DNA from: Bizionia sp.
GTDB lineage: Bacteria; Bacteroidota; Bacteroidia; Flavobacteriales; Flavobacteriaceae
Assembly: GCA_020631395.1 (NCBI GenBank)
Contig: JAHDHI010000022.1
Location: 1-62,462, forward strand
Direction: 5' to 3'
DNA: 62,462 nt
Shown: one piece after another, positions 33,844 to 42,489 of the stretch
Layout: the number at the start of each line of letters is the position of its first letter
Position numbering within the stretch: position 1 is the stretch's first letter
The notes under the pieces: generated by a model
What the model saw: the letters and a program-made list of their open reading frames with translations, nothing else
Databases searched by the model: none
What the model was told of the DNA's origin: nothing
Translations under genes and position numbers: made by a program

Positions 33844-35049
33844 TCATCTCCTTTTCTTTTTCATATGTACATTCAAACTAAACAATAAAAATACACAAGC
33901 GGTGCTTACGGCAGTCATTATAATCCAAGTATTGTCAAATCCAATGCCTTCAATAAATTGTAGACCTGCATTATGAGCAAATACACTTGCGAAAGAAAAA
34001 GTCATGGCATACAATGCCATATACTCTCCTTGGTTTCCTTTTTTTGCTCGTTCCATGGCCAAGGCATTTGCGAAAGGGAAAGCGATCATTTCTCCAAAAG
34101 TCATTAATATCATTCCTATGACAATGACACCTATCCAGTTGCTTAGAATTAGTACTAAAAAGCTCAATCCAGTTAAAATGGTACCAAAGAGGACTAAGCC
34201 TATTTTTGTGAATTTTGTGTTTTCCAACCATTTGATCAAGGGCATTTCAAATATAAAGATAAGAAAGCCATTGGCTCCTAACAATAGCCCCACCTCAAGT
34301 TCAGTAAGTAAATGAACTTGTCTGTAGTACAATGGCATAGCCGAAAAATATTGTAAAAAGACTAATCCCAACAGTACGAGAGCCAAACAGAAAACTATAA
34401 ATGGAACATCTTTATAGGCAGATTCCGGGTTATCGTTTATTATATTGTCTTGTGCCTTCGCTTTTTTAGGGTTTAAGACGTTTATTAACAATAGTGAGGC
34501 TATTATGCAAGTAATCCCATCTACCCAAAACAAACCAGCATATCCCAATGTAACAATAATCAATCCGCCTAAAGCTGGTCCAGCAGAAAAACCCAAGTTG
34601 ATGGCCAAACGGATTAGGGTCACACTACGTGTTTTATTCTCTGGTTTGCTATAAGCACTTAAGGCGACATACATAGCTGGTCTAAACATATCTGCTACCA
34701 GAGTAAGGGTGAAAACACCAATGCACAATGATTTGAAAGTGGTAAGGTATTGTATGCCAATAAACAGTAACCCCGTAGCCAATAGGCTAAAAACCATTAT
34801 TTTGTAATAGCCTATTCTATCAGTGAGTTTTTCTCCTATCCAAGTTCCCACGACAGAGCCCAAACCAAAGCAAGACATAATCCATGCAACGTTGGAAAAT
34901 GACAAACATAAATCTTCTGTCAAATAAATAGACAAGAATGGTATCACCATGGCACCAGCTCTATTTATTAAAGTTATTAAAGACAACCACCAAACTTCTT
35001 TGGATAGTCCTTTAAAAGAATCTGCATAATTTTTAAATAGCGTTTTCAT
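33844..35049 (-). CDS. MFS transporter (drug-efflux type)
   Basis: 401 residues from the ATG at 35049 (MKTLFKNYADSFKGLSKEVW). A longer frame begins at 35130 but reads through the attenuator terminator, so the shorter start is preferred. Twelve predicted membrane helices, with the MFS loop-2/3 signature region GTWIGEKLTDRIGYYK (about 75-90). Members of this type export drugs, sugars or metabolites by proton antiport. First gene of the three-gene operon, preceded by a leader peptide and terminator, implying regulated read-through. Confidence 0.88.
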   Translation of the reverse strand: MKTLFKNYADSFKGLSKEVWWLSLITLINRAGAMVIPFLSIYLTEDLCLSFSNVAWIMSCFGLGSVVGTWIGEKLTDRIGYYKIMVFSLLATGLLFIGIQYLTTFKSLCIGVFTLTLVADMFRPAMYVALSAYSKPENKTRSVTLIRLAINLGFSAGPALGGLIIVTLGYAGLFWVDGITCIIASLLLINVLNPKKAKAQDNIINDNPESAYKDVPFIVFCLALVLLGLVFLQYFSAMPLYYRQVHLLTELEVGLLLGANGFLIFIFEMPLIKWLENTKFTKIGLVLFGTILTGLSFLVLILSNWIGVIVIGMILMTFGEMIAFPFANALAMERAKKGNQGEYMALYAMTFSFASVFAHNAGLQFIEGIGFDNTWIIMTAVSTACVFLLFSLNVHMKKKRR

Positions 35050-35111
35050 TGATTGCTTTTTAATTGTTTTTGTATTTAAGTCATATTGAAAAGTTTGATT
35101 CGTTTGTGGAC

Positions 35112-35148
35112 TAAAAATAAAAAAGTCCAACTGCGAAGTCGGACTTTT
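35112..35148 (-). terminator. Attenuator terminator upstream of the MFS operon
   Basis: On the minus strand AAAAGTCCGACTT (35148-35136), loop CGC, AGTTGGACTTTT (35132-35121) then TTTATTTTT. It is 63 nt ahead of the MFS start, so it must be bypassed for the operon to be expressed. Confidence 0.75.
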
Positions 35149-35191
35149 AATATTGTATTAATTGATATTTACATCATCATAAAATATAAGA
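35146..35191 (-). promoter_or_regulatory. Antiterminator pairing segments of the MFS leader
   Basis: Minus-strand CGGACTT at 35197-35191 can pair with AAGTCCG at 35146-35140, which is the 5' arm of the terminator. The two structures exclude one another. Coordinates mark the inner ends of the two pairing segments. Confidence 0.5.
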
Positions 35192-35251
35192 AGTCCGCCT
35201 CGTTATATAACGAGATGTCCATTGCTTACAATTTTTAATGACGAAATTCAT
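35177..35251 (-). CDS. 24-residue leader peptide of the MFS operon
   Basis: ATG at 35251, stop TGA at 35179-35177. It starts MNFVIKNCKQW and continues TSRYITRRTSYIL. A hairpin CTCGTTATATAACGAG lies within its codons and the segment CGGACTT (35197-35191), near its end, is complementary to AAGTCCG in the 5' arm of the downstream terminator. The position and alternative pairing fit a translated leader controlling attenuation. Basic residues (R-Y-I-T-R-R) could promote drug-dependent ribosome stalling. Translation is inferred, not shown. Confidence 0.5.
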   Translation of the reverse strand: MNFVIKNCKQWTSRYITRRTSYIL

Positions 35252-35381
35252 TTTTCTAAATTTGAAGTAACAAAACTAAACAAAAAAAGTATTAAGTCGT
35301 ATTTTTGAATAGAAACATTTTAAGAAAATAAAGAGGGCATATCATTTCGAAAGCCCTTTTAATATAAATAAACTTGATTTT

Positions 35382-36791
35382 ATGATTGAAAACGAGGTGG
35401 TTAGCATTAAGAATTTGAAGTCTCCCAAAGGGACGTTTTTATTGGGGCATTTGCCTCAGTTCAATACCTATAACAAGCATCAAGTTTTAGAACGTTGGGT
35501 GGAAGAGAGTGGAGAATTGTTTAAAATACACTTTGTTGGAAAAGAATTCGTAGTATCTGCCAATCCCGATTTCAACAACAAGGTGTTGAGATTGAGACCA
35601 GATAAATTCAAGCGTTTTTCTAAAATTGATGAGATATTGAAGGAAATGGGTGTAGATGGAGTGTTCAATGCAGAAGGAGATACTTGGAAGCGTCAGAGAA
35701 AACCAATAGCAGAAGCTTTGAGCGTTAAGAACGTAAGAGCCTTCTATCCCATCATATTAAGCAAGACAGAGGCTATTCTCGAAAAATTCAAAGGGTATTC
35801 TGAAAAGGGAACAGTCGTAGATGTACAAAAGGAGTTTATGGCTTTTACAATAGATATTACCACAGAGATAGCCTTTGGGCACAAGTTGGATACCATAAAC
35901 AACAAATCAAATAGTTTTCAAAAGCATTTGGAAGTCATTTTTCCAATGATCAACACTCGAGTCACTGCACCATTTCCTATATGGAGGTATTTTAAAAAGG
36001 AAAAAGACAAAATACTGGATCAGTCATTGAAATCCATAGAAAAGGTGATCTATGAGTTTGTCGACGATGCAAAAAAAAGAATGGAAGAAAATCCAAAGCT
36101 AAGAGCGCAACCTTCCAATTTTCTTGAGGCTTTGTTGGTAGAGAACAAGGATGCCAACTTTACAGATGAAGAAATTTACGGAAATGTCTTTACAATGTTG
36201 TTGGCAGGAGAAGATACAACTTCCAACTCATTGTCTTGGACAATTTTCTATTTGGCACAGCATCCTGAAATCGTAACGAAAATCAGAGAAGAAGCCAAAG
36301 GTGCATATGGAAACAAAGATGTGCCAGGCACCTATGAAAACATTGAATTGTTGAAGTATGCCAATGCAGTAGTACAAGAGGCCATGCGATTAAAACCGAC
36401 AACACCCCAATTGTATTTGGAAGCCAACGAAGATGTCGTAGTGAACAATGTTTCCATCCCAAAGGGTACGAACATAATTTTGCAGAACAAGGTGGCTCAA
36501 ACAGAAGAGGGCTACTTTTCCAACGCCAATGCTTTCGAACCTGAGAGATGGATGGTAAGTGAATGTCCAATGCATAAAAATCATTCTCCAAATGTAATGA
36601 GAGCTTTTGGAGGAGGAGCAAGGTATTGTCCAGGAATGCATTTGTCCAAAAGTGAAATGATAGTTTTGACATCTACGCTATGCAAGCATTTCGATTTTAA
36701 GTTGGAGGTGAAACCAGAGGAAATCAGGGAACGGTTTGAATTTACAATGTATCCAGAAAATTTGAAAGTAACTTTTAAACCAGTTAAATAG
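35382..36791 (+). CDS. Cytochrome P450
   Basis: 469 residues, soluble class. I-helix oxygen-activation motif AGEDTT (275-280), K-helix E-x-x-R as EAMR (333-336), PERF-like FEPERW and the heme-ligand loop FGGGARYCPG with Cys416. There is no membrane anchor, so it is cytosolic. It hydroxylates a hydrophobic substrate using electrons from a ferredoxin or flavodoxin not encoded nearby. The overall type resembles CYP102/CYP110-like fatty-acid or terpenoid hydroxylases of Bacteroidota; the substrate cannot be stated. It is followed by a DUF1684 lipoprotein 41 bp on. Confidence 0.95.
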   Translation: MIENEVVSIKNLKSPKGTFLLGHLPQFNTYNKHQVLERWVEESGELFKIHFVGKEFVVSANPDFNNKVLRLRPDKFKRFSKIDEILKEMGVDGVFNAEGDTWKRQRKPIAEALSVKNVRAFYPIILSKTEAILEKFKGYSEKGTVVDVQKEFMAFTIDITTEIAFGHKLDTINNKSNSFQKHLEVIFPMINTRVTAPFPIWRYFKKEKDKILDQSLKSIEKVIYEFVDDAKKRMEENPKLRAQPSNFLEALLVENKDANFTDEEIYGNVFTMLLAGEDTTSNSLSWTIFYLAQHPEIVTKIREEAKGAYGNKDVPGTYENIELLKYANAVVQEAMRLKPTTPQLYLEANEDVVVNNVSIPKGTNIILQNKVAQTEEGYFSNANAFEPERWMVSECPMHKNHSPNVMRAFGGGARYCPGMHLSKSEMIVLTSTLCKHFDFKLEVKPEEIRERFEFTMYPENLKVTFKPVK

Positions 36792-36832
36792 CCTTTAATT
36801 TGCATAAGCGCATTTTGAAAAAAGATAAAACA

Positions 36833-37435
36833 ATGAAAAAAATATTAATTCTATTCCTTTTGGCATCCATATTTGGATGTGCACAAGAAAAAACATCACT
36901 TTTGGGTAAAACAGAATTTCAACGGACGATAAATGCAGAATACAAAGATGCCAGCAAGTCTCCTTTGAAAGCAAAAGACTTGAAGGATTTCAAGGGTTTG
37001 GACTTTTTCAAGTTTGATTCCTCGTATGTTGTTACAGCTACATTGAAGCCAACACCAGACACAAAATACTTTAATATGAGAACGACGACCAGCAGGCTTA
37101 CGGAAAAGCGTGTTTATGGCGTGCTGTCATTCGAGTTGAATGGAGAAAGCCATAAATTGAATGTGTATCAAGGCAAGGATTTGATGAAAACAGAAGGATA
37201 TGAAGATTATTTGTTTTTACCATTTTTAGACAATACTAATGGCAATGGTAGTTATGGAGGCGGACGTTACATCGATTTGAGAATTCCAGAAGGAGATGAC
37301 ATGGTGGTAGATTTCAATACGGCTTACAACCCTTATTGTGCTTACAACAGCAAATATTCTTGCCCAATCGTACCTCGTGACAATTATTTGGACGTGAATG
37401 TAGAGGCCGGTGTCAAGGCTTTCGATAAGCACTAA
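36833..37435 (+). CDS. DUF1684 lipoprotein
   Basis: 200 residues from the ATG at 36833 (MKKILILFLLASIFGCAQ, lipobox Cys16); the frame from 36800 only adds 11 charged residues. DUF1684 pattern: RVYGVLSFELNGESHKLNVY, LFLPFLDNTNGNGSYGGGRY, VDFNTAYNPYCAYNSKYSCP with the Asn-Pro-x-Cys motif, and a final DNYLDVNVEAGVKAF. It is located in the envelope and of unknown function. A hairpin terminator follows. Confidence 0.85.
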   Translation: MKKILILFLLASIFGCAQEKTSLLGKTEFQRTINAEYKDASKSPLKAKDLKDFKGLDFFKFDSSYVVTATLKPTPDTKYFNMRTTTSRLTEKRVYGVLSFELNGESHKLNVYQGKDLMKTEGYEDYLFLPFLDNTNGNGSYGGGRYIDLRIPEGDDMVVDFNTAYNPYCAYNSKYSCPIVPRDNYLDVNVEAGVKAFDKH

Positions 37436-37447
37436 GAAAAATAAAGA

Positions 37448-37482
37448 AGCCTCCGTGAGTTATCACGGAGGCTGGTTTTTTT
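37448..37482. terminator. Intrinsic terminator between convergent genes
   Basis: AGCCTCCGTGA (37448-37458) pairs with TCACGGAGGCT (37463-37473), followed by GG and a T-run. Serves the DUF1684 gene; the reverse reading also lies downstream of the minus-strand hydrolase. Confidence 0.88.
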
Positions 37483-37496
37483 GTAAATAGAAAAGT

Positions 37497-40304
37497 TTAT
37501 TCGACTATAAGCTTCTTTACGACCTTGTTGGCTCTATTCTTCATGGTGACTTCAACCAAATAGAGACCGGAAGAAAGTTTCAATGGTATGGTTTTTCTTC
37601 CAGTATCATTAATTGTATCCTCTAAAAGTAGTTTGCCAGACATGTCATAAATGGATATTTTTCCGTTCCCAGACAAAGAAGGATATAGTAATGTCACTTC
37701 ATTTGAAGCTGGGTTTGGAAACATTTTGAAATTCACTAGCTCATCTATGATGGAATCTGTGTTCAAAGTCACACCACCACTAATCATCAAGGCATAATCT
37801 TCCACTTCACCGAAAATGTAGGAGCCACAAGAAGGGGGGGGCGCGGTATCGGTGTCTATTCCAGCAATTCTCATTCTAGTTCCGCCATTTATAGCATCTG
37901 TCGGTATGGTGATTTGTGTATTCACGTTACTGCTGCTTGCATTGGGTGTGGAAAAAACAAGTTCCGAAGCTTCGAAAATGGCATTCCTATTTGAATCCAC
38001 CCAAACACTCCATCTCATGTCACCTCCACCGAATGAACCTTCTGGAACAAGCGCCAAATCGTAGGTGTCACCTGCATTTACTGGATGTATGGTAGCTGTA
38101 TAATCGCCATAGCCATTGTCATTTCCTGATTGGTTGACAACTCCATCGAAAGTAACCGAATCTATGTAAGTAAAAAGAACGGAAGGCTCAGACGAACAAT
38201 ACCCGTCTGGAACACAAAGGTTTTCGCTGTCGGATGGGCAAATGTCACAAGCATCTGGGAATTGATCACCATCCATATTGGCATTGTCATCTCCATCGGG
38301 ACATATGTCTACATCGTCACAAACGCCATCACCGTCCGTGTCTGGATATAATGGACAAGGGTCACAATGATCGGGAATGCCGTCATAATCCGTGTCTACG
38401 TTGTCATCACCTCCTGGGCAAATGTCAAACTCATCGCAAACACCATCGTTGTCTGAATCATTTGGAGAAGGTGTACCTCCAGTACAGTTGCAATCTGCAT
38501 CATAGGTTTCTCCTGTTGTACATGGATCGCCATCGTTGCATTTCAAACCAGGCACGCAAATGTAACTTGTAAAGGCAATGTCCGAAATTAAAAGACTCCC
38601 TTGGGAAGTTTGGTCAAATAGAAAACGAAAGGAAGCTATGTCGGATAGATCGACTCCTTGAAAGGCACTAAGTGGTATTGCAACGGTATTGCTTACGGAT
38701 CTTGGAAGTGTGCTGCTTTGATTGCCACCACTTCCTTGAGGAAGGAACAATGCCTTGCTGTGATCAGTTGTCAATGTTTGGACACTGTTGTTGCTGCCAT
38801 CTGTGATTTCTACCGTGAAGTTTTGGGCATTTTGATTGATAAACGTATTTCCGGTGTTCATATTCACAGCCAATCGGAATGTCAAATGCGTAAAATCACT
38901 CATATTTCTGTTATCGACAGGAATGTCATTTTTGTACCATCCGTTCGTGTTGTTCCATTCTACACGTACTCTTCCTAGACTTGACAGGACTCCATTGTTA
39001 TTCTTGAAGTGATTGTCCAAGTTGTCTGTCTCTCCACAAAAGTTGTTGTCTGCACCACAACTTTCAAAAAGGGATAGGCCAGATGTCGTCACGGCTCCTC
39101 CAATTGTATTCGTCGTTGTATTGGAGGATTCGGACATTCTGTTTACATCGCTTCTTTCTACTGAAGGCGCTTGGTATGACAAATGAATGTCCTCTGGATT
39201 GAGGGTTGACGATGCAGGAGGTTGTTGGTTTACACCTCTAAGTATGTCATCCAAGTTGGAATCACCTCTACCAGTGTATTCCTTTATGAATGCTGCTATG
39301 TATGGTTTTATGGCATTGCGTTGTTTTTCTGGAGAGAAACGTTTGGAAGTACTGGAGTTGGAACCACAAAAGGGATTGTTTTGATTTTGATCCTGAAACC
39401 CCCAATCATCACCTGTGGCTGCAGGGTACTCTCCCGGTGTCCAAACAGTGTTGAAATAATTGTGGTTGGCGCCCATCATCAAAATATTATGATAGGAGTT
39501 GGAGGCATTGGTGTATTCATAACGGTGTTCGTCGTAATACAACAATCCTTGCAAGTCGGATAGATCCCCATCACAGTAAGGTAAAATCGTTGCAAGATTC
39601 ATATTCTCGGATTTGTAGTTGTGAAAATTCGTTGGGGCAATTGCAAAGACACCTTTTACTACAAATGGAGTTGAGAGGTATTCATTGTAGATATGATGTC
39701 TAACGACACCTTCTCCTCCTCTGGAATGACCAATCGTAATGATGTTTTGCAAATCTACCTTGCCAATGAAATCACTTCCAAAGGGACCATTGCTAGAAGT
39801 ATTGTATTCTTGCCATAGCTCCAGATGTTTTTGTATCAGTTCTGCTCGTGCCAATGCATTGTCATCACTTGGATAATCGCTTGTTCCAGACGTTCCTAGT
39901 ATACCATTGGAACTAATGGAAACAACGATGTTTCCTTGGCTGGCTATCAATTCTGCCAAGTAATCATAACCTTCGTGGCTGGGTATTTCGATTTGCCCAT
40001 CGTTGCAAGGGTAGAGTATTTGCCCATTGGTACTTCCTTGATCGTAACATGTGCTATGTCTACCGTGTAGGAATATGACTAAGGGGAATGGTTCGCTGCT
40101 AGCTACCGTAGGTCTATGTACGACGGCTCTTACTTCAACCATGGTATTTTGATAATCGGATGGTTGAAAAGTGTCTCCCAAGTCATATTGTAGTTTTTCG
40201 AAACCAAAGGTTCCTGGTAAACCAGGATCCTGGCCATAGAGGGACAATGAAAAAAGAATTAGGATGAACGTGACTATTGGATTGTTTATTTTGAAGAATT
40301 CCAT
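37497..40304 (-). CDS. Large T9SS-exported alpha/beta hydrolase with TSP3 and GEVED domains
   Basis: 935 residues. Signal peptide (ends LYGQ, about 24), then an alpha/beta hydrolase of the PET-hydrolase/cutinase-like group: LVIFLHGRHSTCYDQ (oxyanion region) and the nucleophile elbow IGHSRGGEG with Ser194. A beta-sandwich region (about 380-590) follows, then Ca2+-binding thrombospondin type 3 repeats (about 600-690, DTDGDGVCDDVDICPDGDD), a GEVED domain (GSYIFGEVEDYALMI, about 830) and a T9SS type A domain (about 855-935, FKMFPNPASNEVTLLYP). Likely a cell-surface or secreted esterase or depolymerase; substrate unknown. Confidence 0.88.
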   Translation of the reverse strand: MEFFKINNPIVTFILILFSLSLYGQDPGLPGTFGFEKLQYDLGDTFQPSDYQNTMVEVRAVVHRPTVASSEPFPLVIFLHGRHSTCYDQGSTNGQILYPCNDGQIEIPSHEGYDYLAELIASQGNIVVSISSNGILGTSGTSDYPSDDNALARAELIQKHLELWQEYNTSSNGPFGSDFIGKVDLQNIITIGHSRGGEGVVRHHIYNEYLSTPFVVKGVFAIAPTNFHNYKSENMNLATILPYCDGDLSDLQGLLYYDEHRYEYTNASNSYHNILMMGANHNYFNTVWTPGEYPAATGDDWGFQDQNQNNPFCGSNSSTSKRFSPEKQRNAIKPYIAAFIKEYTGRGDSNLDDILRGVNQQPPASSTLNPEDIHLSYQAPSVERSDVNRMSESSNTTTNTIGGAVTTSGLSLFESCGADNNFCGETDNLDNHFKNNNGVLSSLGRVRVEWNNTNGWYKNDIPVDNRNMSDFTHLTFRLAVNMNTGNTFINQNAQNFTVEITDGSNNSVQTLTTDHSKALFLPQGSGGNQSSTLPRSVSNTVAIPLSAFQGVDLSDIASFRFLFDQTSQGSLLISDIAFTSYICVPGLKCNDGDPCTTGETYDADCNCTGGTPSPNDSDNDGVCDEFDICPGGDDNVDTDYDGIPDHCDPCPLYPDTDGDGVCDDVDICPDGDDNANMDGDQFPDACDICPSDSENLCVPDGYCSSEPSVLFTYIDSVTFDGVVNQSGNDNGYGDYTATIHPVNAGDTYDLALVPEGSFGGGDMRWSVWVDSNRNAIFEASELVFSTPNASSSNVNTQITIPTDAINGGTRMRIAGIDTDTAPPPSCGSYIFGEVEDYALMISGGVTLNTDSIIDELVNFKMFPNPASNEVTLLYPSLSGNGKISIYDMSGKLLLEDTINDTGRKTIPLKLSSGLYLVEVTMKNRANKVVKKLIVE

Positions 40305-40339
40305 TTTAAATGAATGTTTTAAAGGGTTTAGAATCGAGA

Positions 40340-40735
40340 CTATCTTGTTTTGAGCATATCCTTACGGAAATTGTTCAGGTAGGTAACGGATTCAGGGATG
40401 GGATTCCCTTCTTTGTCTAGTCTTTTTCTTCCATAGCACAACATACTTTCCCCATTTATAGGCATCTTGGCATATGTTTCAGGAGATATGGTGAATATGA
40501 GGTAGAAGGAACCATTTCTAGATTCATATCTCGGATTCTTTATGTAGATGTCTCCCACATACAAGTGATAATCTTGGGCGCCAATGTAAAACTGTTCGGA
40601 GCTTTTGATGGTCAATGCCACTTTATTGTCCTTGGTCGTTTCAAGGGCTGTTATTTTAGTTTCCTTTTCTTGTGAAAATGAAAAAGACGACATTGCCAGT
40701 GACAATGCCAAAATGAATGATTTGAGTGATTTCAT
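40340..40735 (-). CDS. Small secreted protein, unknown function
   Basis: 131 residues with a clear signal peptide (MKSLKSFILALSLAMSSFSF to SQ, about 21). The mature part is beta-rich (VALTIKSSEQFYIGAQDYHL, GSFYLIFTISPETYAKM) with one Cys and a basic end. It matches no family I recognise. It is 35 bp upstream of the large hydrolase gene on the same strand, so the two are probably co-expressed. The 263 bp between it and crcB show no gene. Confidence 0.7.
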   Translation of the reverse strand: MKSLKSFILALSLAMSSFSFSQEKETKITALETTKDNKVALTIKSSEQFYIGAQDYHLYVGDIYIKNPRYESRNGSFYLIFTISPETYAKMPINGESMLCYGRKRLDKEGNPIPESVTYLNNFRKDMLKTR

Positions 40736-40998
40736 TATAGTTTTAAATTTGTTTGAGTATTGTACGAGTAAAACTAATGAAATGACTTTTTTGGTGACCT
40801 GAAAGTAGGTTTACATAAAATAGACGCTGGGTATATGATAAGTATACAAACACTTGTTAGTTGCCATATTATGGTGGCTTAGAGGTATAATTTACTTCTT
40901 GAAGTATGTTTGAATAAATGAGTTGTGAATTGAAATTAAATGCCTTGAGCCTTTATCACCACCCTACACTGGCTAGACGTTTTTCCAAGCAGATTGAG

Positions 40999-41364
40999 CT
41001 ATTTCACCAAATACAACCCAAAAAATACGGCTATGAACCCAATGACAAAACTCGCAATGGTATAAATGGCAAAACTTGCAAAATCCCCTGATTTCAACAA
41101 CATGCCATTTTCATAGGCAAAGCTTGAAAAAGTAGTGAAACCTCCACAAAATCCAGTGGCCAACAATAGTGTTTGATTTTGGGAAAGCGTATTGTTTTTT
41201 GCTGCCAAACCCAAAATGACGCCTATGAATAAACTTCCTAGAATGTTTGCTGCAAAAGTACCATATGGTATTCCTGTTTCTGGATTGTTCAAGTATTTTC
41301 CAATAACATAGCGAAGAACGCTTCCAAAACCACCTCCGACAAATACTAGCAAAATGTGTTTCAT
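40999..41364 (-). CDS. crcB: CrcB/FluC fluoride channel
   Basis: 121 residues, four membrane helices. GGGFGSVLRYVIGKY (about 10-24), PYGTFAANILGSLFIGVILG and the pore signature GFCGGFTTFSSFAYEN (about 71-86) are the FluC hallmarks. It exports fluoride passively as a dual-topology dimer. It directly follows the SRPBCC gene (no gap) on the minus strand and so has no leader for a fluoride riboswitch. The single gene suggests a homodimer. Confidence 0.95.
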   Translation of the reverse strand: MKHILLVFVGGGFGSVLRYVIGKYLNNPETGIPYGTFAANILGSLFIGVILGLAAKNNTLSQNQTLLLATGFCGGFTTFSSFAYENGMLLKSGDFASFAIYTIASFVIGFIAVFFGLYLVK

Positions 41365-42387
41365 CTAGTCTTGTATCGGAATATAGATTTCGGTTACCCA
41401 ATTGGCTGGATTTGGAACATTGGTAGGGTCGTTCGTGTAAATTTCAAAGGGCTTTATGGCAGATTGACTTAAATTGTTTTTTGCCAAATAGCCCATAGCC
41501 TCTTCCCAAGCTTTCGGAAGATTTGTGTAATTGCCTTTCAATGTCGTTTTCAAGACTTTTGTTTTAGGAATGTGTCCACATAGCACTTGACTTTCCTTTG
41601 CAACGTCAACCTTGTCTCTGGTTGGTATGGCATTGCTCATGATCACATTGCCATTTTGGGAATCCATTTCATTGTATATTGTAAAGGGCATGCCATTTGC
41701 TACGATGTTGTTTTTTGCCATATATCCCATGATTTCTCCATATTGTTGTCCCATGACTTGACTAATGTTTGCTCCAGTGGCAGCAGTAGTCTTGTACATG
41801 TAGAATCCACCTCCATATTCAGTGATGCCATCAATGTTTACAGCATGGGCTTTCATGCTATTCACTACGATGCTGTCCAGTTTTTCCAAGCTGCGTTCGT
41901 ATTCAGGGCCAATTTGTTTTTCCATTCCGCCAGTAAAGGCCGCAAATGCTTTGAACCCAAATGGCAAGTCTTTGCCAGAAATGTCCCAAGTTACATCTGT
42001 GGATCCATCTTCATTGGATTTGAACTTCCATGAGACGTCCGATGCAGGGAAATCTGCAAATTGCATTTGTTGCAGAATGCTCTTGTTTGGATTTGCTTCA
42101 ATGGTTTTCATGGTGCCTACTCCATCCTTGTCCTCCCATGAATAAGAACCTCCTTTGCCTTTTGTTTGTTCAGGCAATGTGATTTTCATGTCAGGATCTT
42201 TTTCAACCCATGAAGACCAAGCTTCCCAGTTCTTGAAATCAATTACATTATTGTAAATCACTGCAGTTGGAGCTTTGATGGTTCTAGTTCTGGTAACATT
42301 GAATTCATTTGGTTGTACAGCAATATAAATGGCTAATGCCGTGAAGGCTATCAATAAAAGAAAGAAGATGTATTTGGCAGTTTTCAT
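41365..42387 (-). CDS. SRPBCC-domain protein with GyrI-like C-terminal domain
   Basis: 340 residues. One N-terminal membrane segment (about 7-24) is followed by a START/SRPBCC domain (about 30-170: VTRTRTIKAPTAVIYNNVID, FKNWEAWSSWVEKDP) and a GyrI-like/AraC-effector-binding domain (about 185-340: GGGFYMYKTTAATGANISQ, YTNLPKAWEEAMGYLAKNN, ending VTEIYIPIQD). Both folds bind small hydrophobic or aromatic ligands. The protein is membrane-anchored, probably with domains in the periplasm. It overlaps or abuts crcB. Function unknown. Confidence 0.85.
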   Translation of the reverse strand: MKTAKYIFFLLLIAFTALAIYIAVQPNEFNVTRTRTIKAPTAVIYNNVIDFKNWEAWSSWVEKDPDMKITLPEQTKGKGGSYSWEDKDGVGTMKTIEANPNKSILQQMQFADFPASDVSWKFKSNEDGSTDVTWDISGKDLPFGFKAFAAFTGGMEKQIGPEYERSLEKLDSIVVNSMKAHAVNIDGITEYGGGFYMYKTTAATGANISQVMGQQYGEIMGYMAKNNIVANGMPFTIYNEMDSQNGNVIMSNAIPTRDKVDVAKESQVLCGHIPKTKVLKTTLKGNYTNLPKAWEEAMGYLAKNNLSQSAIKPFEIYTNDPTNVPNPANWVTEIYIPIQD

Positions 42388-42458
42388 ATATGGAGGTTTA
42401 GGTTGTTATGGAAAATACATTCAAATATAATGAAATTTTAAAAGTTGTTAAATAGTCT

Positions 42459-42466
42459 TATTTTTG
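42459..42466 (+). promoter_or_regulatory. -7 promoter element of the M49 peptidase gene
   Basis: TATTTTTG, 23 nt upstream of the start, fits TAnnTTTG. Confidence 0.5.
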
Positions 42467-42489
42467 TTTGAAACTAAATTTAACATATT

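Noticed and set aside
35337-35365. Hairpin AGGGC/GCCCT just upstream of the P450 gene as a terminator
   Set aside because: The stem is only 5 bp with a large loop and it sits next to the P450 start; too weak to call.
40736-40998. Possible fluoride riboswitch for crcB
   Set aside because: This region is downstream of crcB in its transcription direction, and crcB starts directly after the SRPBCC gene, leaving no leader.
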